Source: Clostridia bacterium | GTDB lineage: Bacteria > Bacillota_A > Clostridia > Christensenellales > UBA1242 | Assembly (NCBI GenBank): GCA_028701635.1 | Contig: JAQVQJ010000026.1 | Coordinates: forward strand, 1-11,598 | Length of the DNA stretch: 11,598 nt | Direction: 5' to 3' | Shown: piece after piece, positions 4,926-11,598 of the stretch | Position numbering within the stretch: position 1 is the first letter of the stretch | Layout of the letters: each line of letters opens with the position of its first letter | Notes under the pieces: generated by a model | What the model saw: only the letters and a program-made list of their open reading frames with translations | Told to the model about the DNA's origin: nothing | Database searches by the model: none | Position numbers and translations under genes: made by a program

Positions 4926-5633
4926 ATGGAAACAAAAGAAGAAGATTTAATTAATAAACCAAAGAAACTCACAATAGCATATGAAAAAGCTTATGTTAAG
5001 GTATTCTCCTTTGATTTTGAAAATTCTAATCTAAAAGAGTTTGATAATGCCTCACTTCAAAAATTTACTAAACAAGGTGAGCAAATTATTAAATCAAACG
5101 AAGGTAAACTTAATATAGACCAAGAAATTAATAATTTTAATGAGGCTATAACAAATAATCTACTTAATAAAACAAAGTGTTTAGGTTTTGTTCTTTATTT
5201 TAGAGAAACAGAAGGCGGAAAGCCTGTATCTGTTGCGTATTTTTCCGAAAATAAGCAAACAAAGAAATATGAAATATCTCCGGTATATTCACATAAAAAC
5301 TATGATGATAACTTTTCAAAATTGATTGTCCAGGTTGCATTTGATTATTTAACAGAACTGGAACAAGTAAAAAAAGATAATGAAATGAAAATAAATATCA
5401 CCCTTAATAATAAAGACAAACAAATATTAACTTTTTTTGAAATATTGGTCGCAGACTCATCATTTAATGGCAAAAAATTGGAAACCTCTCAAGTTGAACC
5501 TCCAAATGAAAATGATTTAAGCGAATTAATATATAGTAAGCCTTCAGAATTTTTAACCTTTGAATTTGATTTATCTTCTCGACCATTAACAAACATAATA
5601 GTACCTTCTGATGAATTAACGCTAGCTCAATAA
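4926..5633 (+). CDS. Unknown acidic cytoplasmic protein
   Basis: 235 residues, no signal peptide, no membrane segment and no motif that I recognise. The N-terminal third is charged (KEEDLINKPKK at 4-14); the middle has beta-like stretches (TKCLGFVLYFRET around 82-94, KPVSVAYFSEN around 99-109), and the region 124-150 looks helical and ends in a charged stretch. The C-terminal part is acidic with LSELIYSKPSEFLTFEFDLSSRPL. Start ATG at 4926 has AGAGG 9 nt upstream, and a good promoter lies 70 bp before it. It is transcribed away from the GreA-family gene and the next gene has its own promoter, so it is probably monocistronic. Base composition resembles its neighbours, so there is no sign of recent transfer. 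Confidence 0.85.
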   Translation: METKEEDLINKPKKLTIAYEKAYVKVFSFDFENSNLKEFDNASLQKFTKQGEQIIKSNEGKLNIDQEINNFNEAITNNLLNKTKCLGFVLYFRETEGGKPVSVAYFSENKQTKKYEISPVYSHKNYDDNFSKLIVQVAFDYLTELEQVKKDNEMKINITLNNKDKQILTFFEILVADSSFNGKKLETSQVEPPNENDLSELIYSKPSEFLTFEFDLSSRPLTNIIVPSDELTLAQ

Positions 5634-5673
5634 AGTACTAATATTTTTCACTTTCTTATATAAACAAATTTAT

Positions 5674-5702
5674 TTGACATATACTATTTATTAATATATT
5701 AT
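5674..5702 (+). promoter_or_regulatory. Promoter of the CvpA-like gene and downstream operon
   Basis: TTGACA (5674-5679), 17 bp, TATTAT (5697-5702), followed by an AT-rich leader of about 50 nt and AGGAG (5747-5751). Perfect -35 and one mismatch in the -10. Confidence 0.85.
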
Positions 5703-5757
5703 TTATTGTAATTATACTTAATTTTATTAACTAAGAATTTAATTCTAGGAGAATAGT

Positions 5758-8700
5758 ATGGACGTAAATCTTATTATAACAATTGTTATTTATAGTTTGT
5801 TTTTTTTAAGTCTACTTGTTGGGGCTTTTTGGGGACTCGGTAGGGGATTAAAAAAATCCACATTAAGATTGGCTACTTTGGTAGGGTTCCTGATAATTGC
5901 CGGAATTATTACTCCCTTAATATCAAGTGCGTTGTTAACTATTGATTTATCTTTTTTACATATTGATATTGGTGGAAACGTTGTTACAACTATACCAAAC
6001 TTAATAGACACTGCGCTTGCAGAAATCCCGCAATATGAACAATTATCCGCACTGCCTTCTGTTATGACATTTGTTGAAGGACTGCCTATTGCTGCATTAA
6101 ATATTATAGTATTTATGTTGTTGATTTTTGTAATGCAATTCATTAGTTGGATTGCTTTTATTATTCTTTCTAAAACAACTCTTAAAGAAACCAAATTGGA
6201 AAAACTTATTAAAAAACAAAAGAAATTAGAAAAATTAAATGCTAAAAAACCTATAGACCCTAAACAAAAAAAACCAGTTCCGCTTGTTGCTCCTAAAAGA
6301 CGCAGAATGCTTGGAGCATTAGTTGGAATGGTTCAAGGTTTTATCTTAATCTTTTTAGTTTTAATGCCAATAACTTCTTTAATGGGCTCTTTTGCAGAAA
6401 TTGCTGCAGTTCCAGAAGGAGTAGTAGCGGAAGAAGGCGGAGATGGTTTCGATGGAGATCTATTAAATGAAACTACCGGGGATTTAATAAGAAATGCTCT
6501 TGGGGAAGAAACTTTTGGATATTTCCAAACTTATAACAATGCTATTCCAACAAAATTATTGAATTTATTAGGCTTTAATAATGTTATATTTGATTCTTTA
6601 ACTTCAATTAATGTAAACGGACAAGGAATTGCTTTACGACGAGATGCTGTCCATATGACAAAAATCTTTAATGAAATTGTAGAGATAAAGAACGAAATAG
6701 ACTTAAACGATTCTTGGTCAGAATTAAATTTTGATGGTGCTAGAAGAATAGTTAATGTTCTATTTGATACCGGAGTGGTAAAAGCTTTTGCTGAAGATAT
6801 GATGCCTTTTGCAATCGACATGATAGAAGATAATAATACATTTGATGAAATGGAATATGGTAATGAAATTTACAATGGAATACAAACCATAATTGATGAG
6901 TATGAAGCAAACGAAACTGGATTTATTAATGGGCTAAAAAATGACGTTATTGTTTTAGTTGATATAGCAGAGTATATTTTTGAATCTGGTATTTTTGATG
7001 AAATAATGTCAGCCAACGAAAATTATGAAGAATATATTTCAATAGTAGAAGAAGATGATTATGAATTATTAACAAATATTACAGACAAAATTTTCAACTC
7101 ATTTATGTTTAGAGTACTGACTTCTACTGGGTTAAATATTTTATTAGAAATAGGAACTGAAGAACTTTCTAATGATGGAATAGAAATCAATTTAGGAACA
7201 ACCGATTATGATGAAATAGATTGGGATTTGGTTAAAGAATCTTTTGGTGATTTTATAACAAATGGATTAGAAATATTTTCAATATTAGACACCTATGGAA
7301 TTATTGAAAACTTCGAAAACCCAGAAACTTTAGCAGAAGAGATATCAAGTAGCGATATAACTTCTATAATGTCTTTCTTGGGACAAGAAATTGATCTATT
7401 AAAAGATTTTCCTCTTTTTGAGGGACAAACTGCAACTCCTTTCACTGGTGTAGTAGATTGGGCAGCAGCTGAATTCCCAGACTTTATAGATGAAGATGCT
7501 ATTTTAGATTTAACAAGTTGGGAAGATGAACTTGAAAATCTTTCTTCTTCAATTGTAATGTTTAAAGAAAGTGGAGTATTAAGCTATATTATAAATGCTG
7601 AAGATGTTGACTTTGAAATAGTTATAGATATGTTAATGACTCCTGTAAATGAAGAATCTACTGCTAATAGCTATTTAATTGAAATTTTAAATCCTTTGGT
7701 CAACTTCTCCTTATCTAAAAAAGTTATTGTTTACGGATTAAACGAATTAAACGTGATGTTGGGCGATATGATGGAAATAACAATGACCGAATTTGATTAT
7801 GAAACTTTCCCAGATGACCAAAACGAAGATATTGTAAATGTTATGGAAAGTATAGCAAACGCGTTCTCTCTATTTAGCGAAGGGTTATTAGAAGATGACG
7901 AAGAAGGCGGAGAAGAAGGGGGAGATTTTAATTTGTCCGACCTTGATTTAACTAGACTTTCTGGTCTGCTTACAGCTCTTCAACAAAATGCATTTAGAAT
8001 TGGAACAACCTTTGAAGTTGGAGTTGATGCAATAGATTTAATAAATAAAACAGTAGAAGATGGTGGAATCTTTGCAAACTATTATATTTCATTAATTAAC
8101 TACATCGTTGGAGATACTAGCGGAATAAATTATAAAACTGTTGATTGGCTATCATTCTTCGAATCTGCTCAATCTTTAATGTCAGTTATAGATGATCTCG
8201 GTGGTGAAGAAGGTGGAATTGATAATTTCTTAGACTTTGGAAATCCTGAAACAGAAGAAGATTTGTCAAATATTTTTGATGCCTTGGGGTTTGGACAAGA
8301 TGAAGATGAAAATGGAATAAATGATTTTGTTGAATCTCTTGTGGATTTACAAGGAGTTATTGAAGATCTAGAAACAGCTCTTGATGAAACAGAATTGTAT
8401 GAAGAAATTAGTGGAATATTAGACGCATTGATCAATAGTGAAAATGAAGATGGTGGAAACACTATTGATAGCATTATTGAAATGATTGGAAACGTAATCG
8501 GGGATACAACTATTTCTGAACAAATCAATTCAACTATTCTTGGAAACGAACAAACAGTTACTGACAGATTGTATATATTGTTATTTAACTACACAAACTC
8601 TGATTTAAATCCTCTTGATTATTTAGACATTGCTCCAGATACAAAATATATCGAAAAGACTAGGTTTGAAGCAACTATTAGTGATTTAACATGTGGAGCA

Positions 8701-8892
8701 ACATTCGTATTACAACAAGCAGTAAATAGCGGAACAAGAATTTATATTACAGGTATAGATGCTTTAACATTGGAAAGTGAAATTGATGCTGCATTAACTG
8801 CTAATGGAATTACAGATATTGCAAAAATAGCAGAAATTAAGGGATATTTACTAACAGATTTAAATCATTTATTTGTGCTTGAGATTATATAA
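5758..8892 (+). CDS. CvpA-like membrane protein with very large acidic C-terminal region
   Basis: 1044 residues. The first 210 resemble the CvpA (colicin V production) family, normally 160-200 residues: membrane segments at about 5-26, 37-58, 111-137 and 185-208, the GLGRGLKKS block (26-34) and KRRRMLGALVGMVQG (180-194) that match the family's conserved Arg/Gly blocks. Basic loops at 27-36 and 138-184 suggest a cytoplasmic side, which places the remaining 830 residues outside. That region is strongly acidic, has Gly/Glu patches (EEGGEEGG near 720, GGEEGG near 820) and one calcium-loop-like DEDENGIND near 848-856, and no domain that I recognise. AGGAG lies 6 nt before the ATG. It stands where mraZ often lies, 1 nt ahead of rsmH, so a role in the envelope or division is possible but inferred. 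Function unknown. Confidence 0.85.
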   Translation: MDVNLIITIVIYSLFFLSLLVGAFWGLGRGLKKSTLRLATLVGFLIIAGIITPLISSALLTIDLSFLHIDIGGNVVTTIPNLIDTALAEIPQYEQLSALPSVMTFVEGLPIAALNIIVFMLLIFVMQFISWIAFIILSKTTLKETKLEKLIKKQKKLEKLNAKKPIDPKQKKPVPLVAPKRRRMLGALVGMVQGFILIFLVLMPITSLMGSFAEIAAVPEGVVAEEGGDGFDGDLLNETTGDLIRNALGEETFGYFQTYNNAIPTKLLNLLGFNNVIFDSLTSINVNGQGIALRRDAVHMTKIFNEIVEIKNEIDLNDSWSELNFDGARRIVNVLFDTGVVKAFAEDMMPFAIDMIEDNNTFDEMEYGNEIYNGIQTIIDEYEANETGFINGLKNDVIVLVDIAEYIFESGIFDEIMSANENYEEYISIVEEDDYELLTNITDKIFNSFMFRVLTSTGLNILLEIGTEELSNDGIEINLGTTDYDEIDWDLVKESFGDFITNGLEIFSILDTYGIIENFENPETLAEEISSSDITSIMSFLGQEIDLLKDFPLFEGQTATPFTGVVDWAAAEFPDFIDEDAILDLTSWEDELENLSSSIVMFKESGVLSYIINAEDVDFEIVIDMLMTPVNEESTANSYLIEILNPLVNFSLSKKVIVYGLNELNVMLGDMMEITMTEFDYETFPDDQNEDIVNVMESIANAFSLFSEGLLEDDEEGGEEGGDFNLSDLDLTRLSGLLTALQQNAFRIGTTFEVGVDAIDLINKTVEDGGIFANYYISLINYIVGDTSGINYKTVDWLSFFESAQSLMSVIDDLGGEEGGIDNFLDFGNPETEEDLSNIFDALGFGQDEDENGINDFVESLVDLQGVIEDLETALDETELYEEISGILDALINSENEDGGNTIDSIIEMIGNVIGDTTISEQINSTILGNEQTVTDRLYILLFNYTNSDLNPLDYLDIAPDTKYIEKTRFEATISDLTCGATFVLQQAVNSGTRIYITGIDALTLESEIDAALTANGITDIAKIAEIKGYLLTDLNHLFVLEII

Positions 8893-8893
8893 T

Positions 8894-9937
8894 ATGGAAT
8901 TTAAACATATACCTGTATTGTTAAATGAAGTTATCGAAGGGTTAAACATTAGCCCTTCAGGCTTTTATTTAGATTGCACACTAGGTGGCGCAGGACATAG
9001 CACAGAAGTTGTGAAAAGATTAAATAGCAATGGAATTCTAATTGGTTTTGATAAAGACATTGAAGCGATAAATACTTCCGCAAAAAAACTTAAAAAATTT
9101 AGTAATGTTGTTTTTTATGATGTAGATAAAAAAACATTTTCAAATGATTTAATAGAAATCAGTTCTTTTAACGAACTAGAAAAGTTAAAAAAAGATAAAA
9201 CAAAGCCTTTTTGTATTTTGATAAAAGAAGACTTTAAAAATTCAATAAAAATATTAACTGAGATTAAAATACCAAAGTTAAATGGCATTTTAGTTGATTT
9301 AGGAGTCAGTTCATATCAAATAGACAACACTGATAGAGGTTTTAGTTTTAAAACTAATTCACCCCTAGATATGAGAATGGATCAATCGCAGATTTTAAAT
9401 GCAAAAGATATTATTAATACTTATAGCGAAAAAGAATTGCTTGAACTTTTCTATAAATATGGCGAAGAAGAATTCTCAAAAAGTATAGTGAGAAATATTG
9501 TTAAGGCTAGAAATATTAACCCTATCGAAACAACAAAAGAACTAAATGACATAATTGAAAATAGTATGCCAAAAAAGATTGTCTTTTCTCGCGGTGGAGC
9601 GGCAAAAAAAGTTTTTCAAGCCTTGCGAATTGAAGTAAACGGAGAATTAGCAGGGCTAGAAGAATTTTTAACAAATTTAATTTCTTTATTATTGGAAAAA
9701 GCTAGAATTTGCATAATTTCTTTCCATTCATTAGAAGATAGAATAGTAAAGAATGTTTTTAGAGATTTATCAATTAAATGTATTTGCCCTACATATTTTC
9801 CAAAATGTGTTTGTGATCACAGAGCAAAAGTTGCATTAATAAATAAAAAGCCTATTATAGCAACAGAAAAAGAACTCGATAATAATTCTCGTTCAGCGAG
9901 CGCAAAACTTCGCATAGCGGAAGTTAAATCATTTTAA
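8894..9937 (+). CDS. rsmH: 16S rRNA (cytosine-1402-N4)-methyltransferase RsmH
   Basis: 347 residues from ATG 8894; a start at 8873 (7 residues longer) is possible, but the family begins at MEFKHIPVLL. RsmH uses S-adenosylmethionine to methylate C1402 of 16S rRNA. SAM motif LDCTLGGAGHS is at 26-36, GFDKD at 51-55, LVDLGVSSYQID at 133-144, PLDMRMD at 157-163, the VFQALRIEVNGEL block at 240-252, SFHSLEDRIVK at 276-286, a Cys cluster CICPTYFPKCVC (296-307) and SRSASAKLR near the end. It is longer than the usual 310-320 residues because of an extra stretch of about 35 residues at 71-105, before the part matching 'vHgNF'. It starts 1 nt after the stop of the CvpA-like gene, so it is probably translationally coupled; a weak GAG at 8881-8883 is the only ribosome-binding hint. 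Confidence 0.96.
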   Translation: MEFKHIPVLLNEVIEGLNISPSGFYLDCTLGGAGHSTEVVKRLNSNGILIGFDKDIEAINTSAKKLKKFSNVVFYDVDKKTFSNDLIEISSFNELEKLKKDKTKPFCILIKEDFKNSIKILTEIKIPKLNGILVDLGVSSYQIDNTDRGFSFKTNSPLDMRMDQSQILNAKDIINTYSEKELLELFYKYGEEEFSKSIVRNIVKARNINPIETTKELNDIIENSMPKKIVFSRGGAAKKVFQALRIEVNGELAGLEEFLTNLISLLLEKARICIISFHSLEDRIVKNVFRDLSIKCICPTYFPKCVCDHRAKVALINKKPIIATEKELDNNSRSASAKLRIAEVKSF

Positions 9938-9939
9938 TT

Positions 9940-9967
9940 TTGAAAAAAGAAATATTTGATATAAAAT
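9940..9967 (+). promoter_or_regulatory. Possible promoter placing the next gene as leaderless
   Basis: TTGAAA (9940-9945), 16 bp, TAAAAT (9962-9967). A start site 7-8 nt beyond the -10 would fall at about 9974-9975, the A of the next start codon, which also lacks a ribosome binding site. AT-rich sequence gives such matches by chance. Confidence 0.35.
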
Positions 9968-9974
9968 AATAGTA

Positions 9975-10730
9975 ATGGAAGAAAAATTTTCTCCTCAAAG
10001 AGAAACAAGAACTGCAATAATTGAAAAAACATCAACAGACATTTCTGCTGAGTCTTTAAATGAGTCAACTACTGAAACAAAAAAAGACTCCGCAAAAAAG
10101 ATTTTATTTCAAAATTCACCTGAAAAATATATGGAGAATTTAAAGAAAACCCTTGCCCCAACAACTTCGCCAGCAACCGATGTAGCCCCAAAAACTAAAA
10201 TTGAGTTTGAGGCGGCAAAAACTTTCGTTACAGAAGAGCCAATAATAGAAGAACCAGTTCAAGCAATTTCTCAAGAAATAAAAGTTGAGAGCGAAGTAGA
10301 AGAAAAAACTGAAAAAGAAGTTGAACCTTTAACACAAGAAGAAGCAAAACCCGATATAAATACCAATCCTATGAACAGAATAAAACCAAAGATTGGGCTA
10401 AAGAAGAGATTGAAAATCATAACTTTTGGTTTTTTTGCAATTTTAACCTGTCTATTGGGTTGGTCTTTTTTCAATGGAAATGAAATAGAGACATTGCGAG
10501 CTCAATTAGAAGCTTCAAATAAAACTTATTCTGTAAATTTAGTAAACTATATTAATAATCTTTCAAAAGTAGATGACGGGCTAACTCCTGAGAGTTTATT
10601 TAATTTACAAGATTTATCTAATGCTGGAATTATTCCACTCGAGCCAACCCTTGCGACCCCTGTCGAGTATACAATCAAAAGCAATTGGTTTGATAAATTA
10701 TGTAATTGGCTTTCCGGTATAACAAAATAG
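9975..10730 (+). CDS. Single-pass membrane protein in the ftsL position
   Basis: 251 residues. The first 145 or so are charged, low in hydrophobics and rich in Glu, Lys, Thr and Pro, so likely disordered (EEPIIEEPVQ around 87-96 and an EVEEKTEKEVEPLTQEEAK stretch at 106-124). One membrane segment follows at about 148-167 (IITFGFFAILTCLLGWSFF) after a basic stretch (KPKIGLKKRLK), which suggests N-in topology. The outer part (about 168-251) begins with a possible short coiled coil (EIETLRAQLEASNKTY). FtsL, a 100-130-residue division protein, normally sits between rsmH and the class B PBP and has this topology, but no sequence likeness is clear, so this is a positional guess. The start ATG at 9975 has no ribosome binding site; the stop is TAG. 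Confidence 0.82.
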   Translation: MEEKFSPQRETRTAIIEKTSTDISAESLNESTTETKKDSAKKILFQNSPEKYMENLKKTLAPTTSPATDVAPKTKIEFEAAKTFVTEEPIIEEPVQAISQEIKVESEVEEKTEKEVEPLTQEEAKPDINTNPMNRIKPKIGLKKRLKIITFGFFAILTCLLGWSFFNGNEIETLRAQLEASNKTYSVNLVNYINNLSKVDDGLTPESLFNLQDLSNAGIIPLEPTLATPVEYTIKSNWFDKLCNWLSGITK

Positions 10731-10819
10731 ATAATTAAATACTTTTCATATATACAACTTTCTTTTAATAAAATATTTTAGAGATTTCTTTATTTTTTTG
10801 AAATTTCTAGGAGTTTATT

Positions 10820-11598
10820 TTGGTAGAAAAATTTAATTTACATTTCTTTAAAAAAAGAATTTTTCTTTTTGTTCTAGTTTTAATTATTTTATTTTGTGCA
10901 GTCGTCGCTCGATTGCTTTATGTACAAATTTTTAATGGCGCTTATCTACAAATAAAAGCAACGGACCAATGGACTCGTGATCTTCCAATTGCTGCCGAAC
11001 GTGGAACGATATATGATACAAATGGCTCTGCCTTGGCTGTATCATACACAACTTATACAATCTATACACGAGCGAGAGAAATAAAAAATTCAACTTCAGT
11101 AGCTACTTTACTCTCAACCAAGCTTGGATTAGATTATGTTGAAACATTACAAAAAATCACTGATACATCTGTTAGCGAAGTTACTATAAAATTACAAGTT
11201 GACAAAGACATAGCTGTGGAAATTTTCAATGCAGGGTTCAGCGGGGTTTACCTATCGGAAAGCATAAGTAGATATTATCCTTATGGAGATTTATTAACTC
11301 AACTTTTGGGTTTTACAACTATTGATAATATAGGACAGGCTGGGATAGAGGCTTATTACAATGAGTTATTATCTGGAATTGGGGGGTATTCACAAGTACA
11401 AAGCGACCTTTTGGGAATAGAAATATATAATAGTTTAACAAACTATGTGTCATCTACTCCAGGACTTGATATTAATTTAACTATAGATACCAATATTCAA
11501 TTAATTGTTGAACAAACAATGAATAAATTAATGCAAGAACAATTAGCAAAAAGGGCAACTTGTATTGTTATGGACCCAAACACTGGCGAAATTGTGGC
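10820..11598 (+). CDS. FtsI/SpoVD-type penicillin-binding protein, 5' part, TTG start
   Basis: 259 codons are in the window; the transpeptidase domain with its Ser motif lies beyond the edge. These proteins cross-link peptidoglycan at the division septum. After a short basic cytoplasmic stretch, residues about 13-34 form the membrane anchor (RIFLFVLVLIILFCAVVARLLYVQ), then the dimerisation-domain block RDLPIAAERGTIYDTNGSALA and the RYYPYGDLLTQLLGF block typical of class B PBPs, and IDTNIQLIVE/VMDPNTGEIV at the right edge. The only start that keeps the membrane anchor is TTG at 10820, with AGGAG at 10809-10813, 6 nt upstream; an in-frame stop at 10808 excludes a longer form and the next in-frame ATG is far inside. 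It lies 89 bp after the ftsL-position gene. Confidence 0.93.
   Translation, partial: MVEKFNLHFFKKRIFLFVLVLIILFCAVVARLLYVQIFNGAYLQIKATDQWTRDLPIAAERGTIYDTNGSALAVSYTTYTIYTRAREIKNSTSVATLLSTKLGLDYVETLQKITDTSVSEVTIKLQVDKDIAVEIFNAGFSGVYLSESISRYYPYGDLLTQLLGFTTIDNIGQAGIEAYYNELLSGIGGYSQVQSDLLGIEIYNSLTNYVSSTPGLDINLTIDTNIQLIVEQTMNKLMQEQLAKRATCIVMDPNTGEIV

Noticed and set aside
5790..6821. Minus-strand open frames at 5790-6194 and 6531-6821
   Set aside because: Antisense to the CvpA-like gene, with no ribosome binding sites; the opposite strand has clear family features.
8169..8528. Minus-strand open frame of 119 residues, Ser-rich
   Set aside because: Its Ser/Ile/Phe-rich composition is the complement of the Glu/Asp/Asn-rich plus-strand gene.
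10271..10474. Minus-strand open frame of 67 residues
   Set aside because: Shadow of the charged N-terminal region of the ftsL-position gene.

Overview
The window looks like the chromosome of an AT-rich Bacillota-type (low-GC Gram-positive) bacterium. Evidence for this is the AGGAG-type ribosome binding sites, consensus sigma-A promoters, TAA-dominated stops (seven of the eight stop codons seen in the window, the eighth TAG, with no in-frame TGA), a GreA-family factor, and the start of a division/cell-wall (dcw) cluster with rsmH followed by a class B penicillin-binding protein. I cannot name the species.

Left part (1-4255): a 3'-truncated LigD-type phosphoesterase gene (minus strand) is followed by an intact tRNA-Ser(GGA) gene on the minus strand, then by what reads as a tandem array of two integrated cassettes. 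Each cassette is bounded by copies of the 5' half of the same tRNA, cut at the anticodon arm (438, 2041 and 4061 mark the edges). Each copy of the 5' half keeps the tRNA's own upstream flank with a TTGCAA-17-TAAAAT-like promoter. Paired TACCCT motifs, always 12 bp apart, sit on the outer sides. Cassette 1 (about 438-2040) carries a minus-strand gene for an unknown membrane-anchored protein, plus a 5'-truncated tyrosine-integrase remnant on the plus strand and several hairpins. Cassette 2 (about 2041-4060) carries only one gene, a full ABC exporter, also minus strand. The tRNA promoter of each copy points into the gene of the cassette to its left. The leftmost copy completes the functional tRNA. 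The layout resembles an integron (attachment site, promoter, one-gene cassettes, same orientation) but is built on a tRNA gene and a tyrosine-recombinase-type attachment site. This is the most interesting part of the window.

Middle part (4256-5757): a GreA-family transcription factor gene (minus strand) with its own promoter and terminator lies back-to-back with an unrecognised 235-residue protein gene (plus strand), each with a good promoter.

Right part (5758-11598): a plus-strand run of a 1044-residue CvpA-like membrane protein with a very large acidic C-terminal part, rsmH (16S rRNA methyltransferase) starting 1 nt after its stop, a 251-residue single-pass membrane protein in the place where ftsL usually lies, and the 5' end of an FtsI/SpoVD-type penicillin-binding protein that starts with TTG. 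No mraZ is seen ahead of rsmH; the CvpA-like gene occupies that place.
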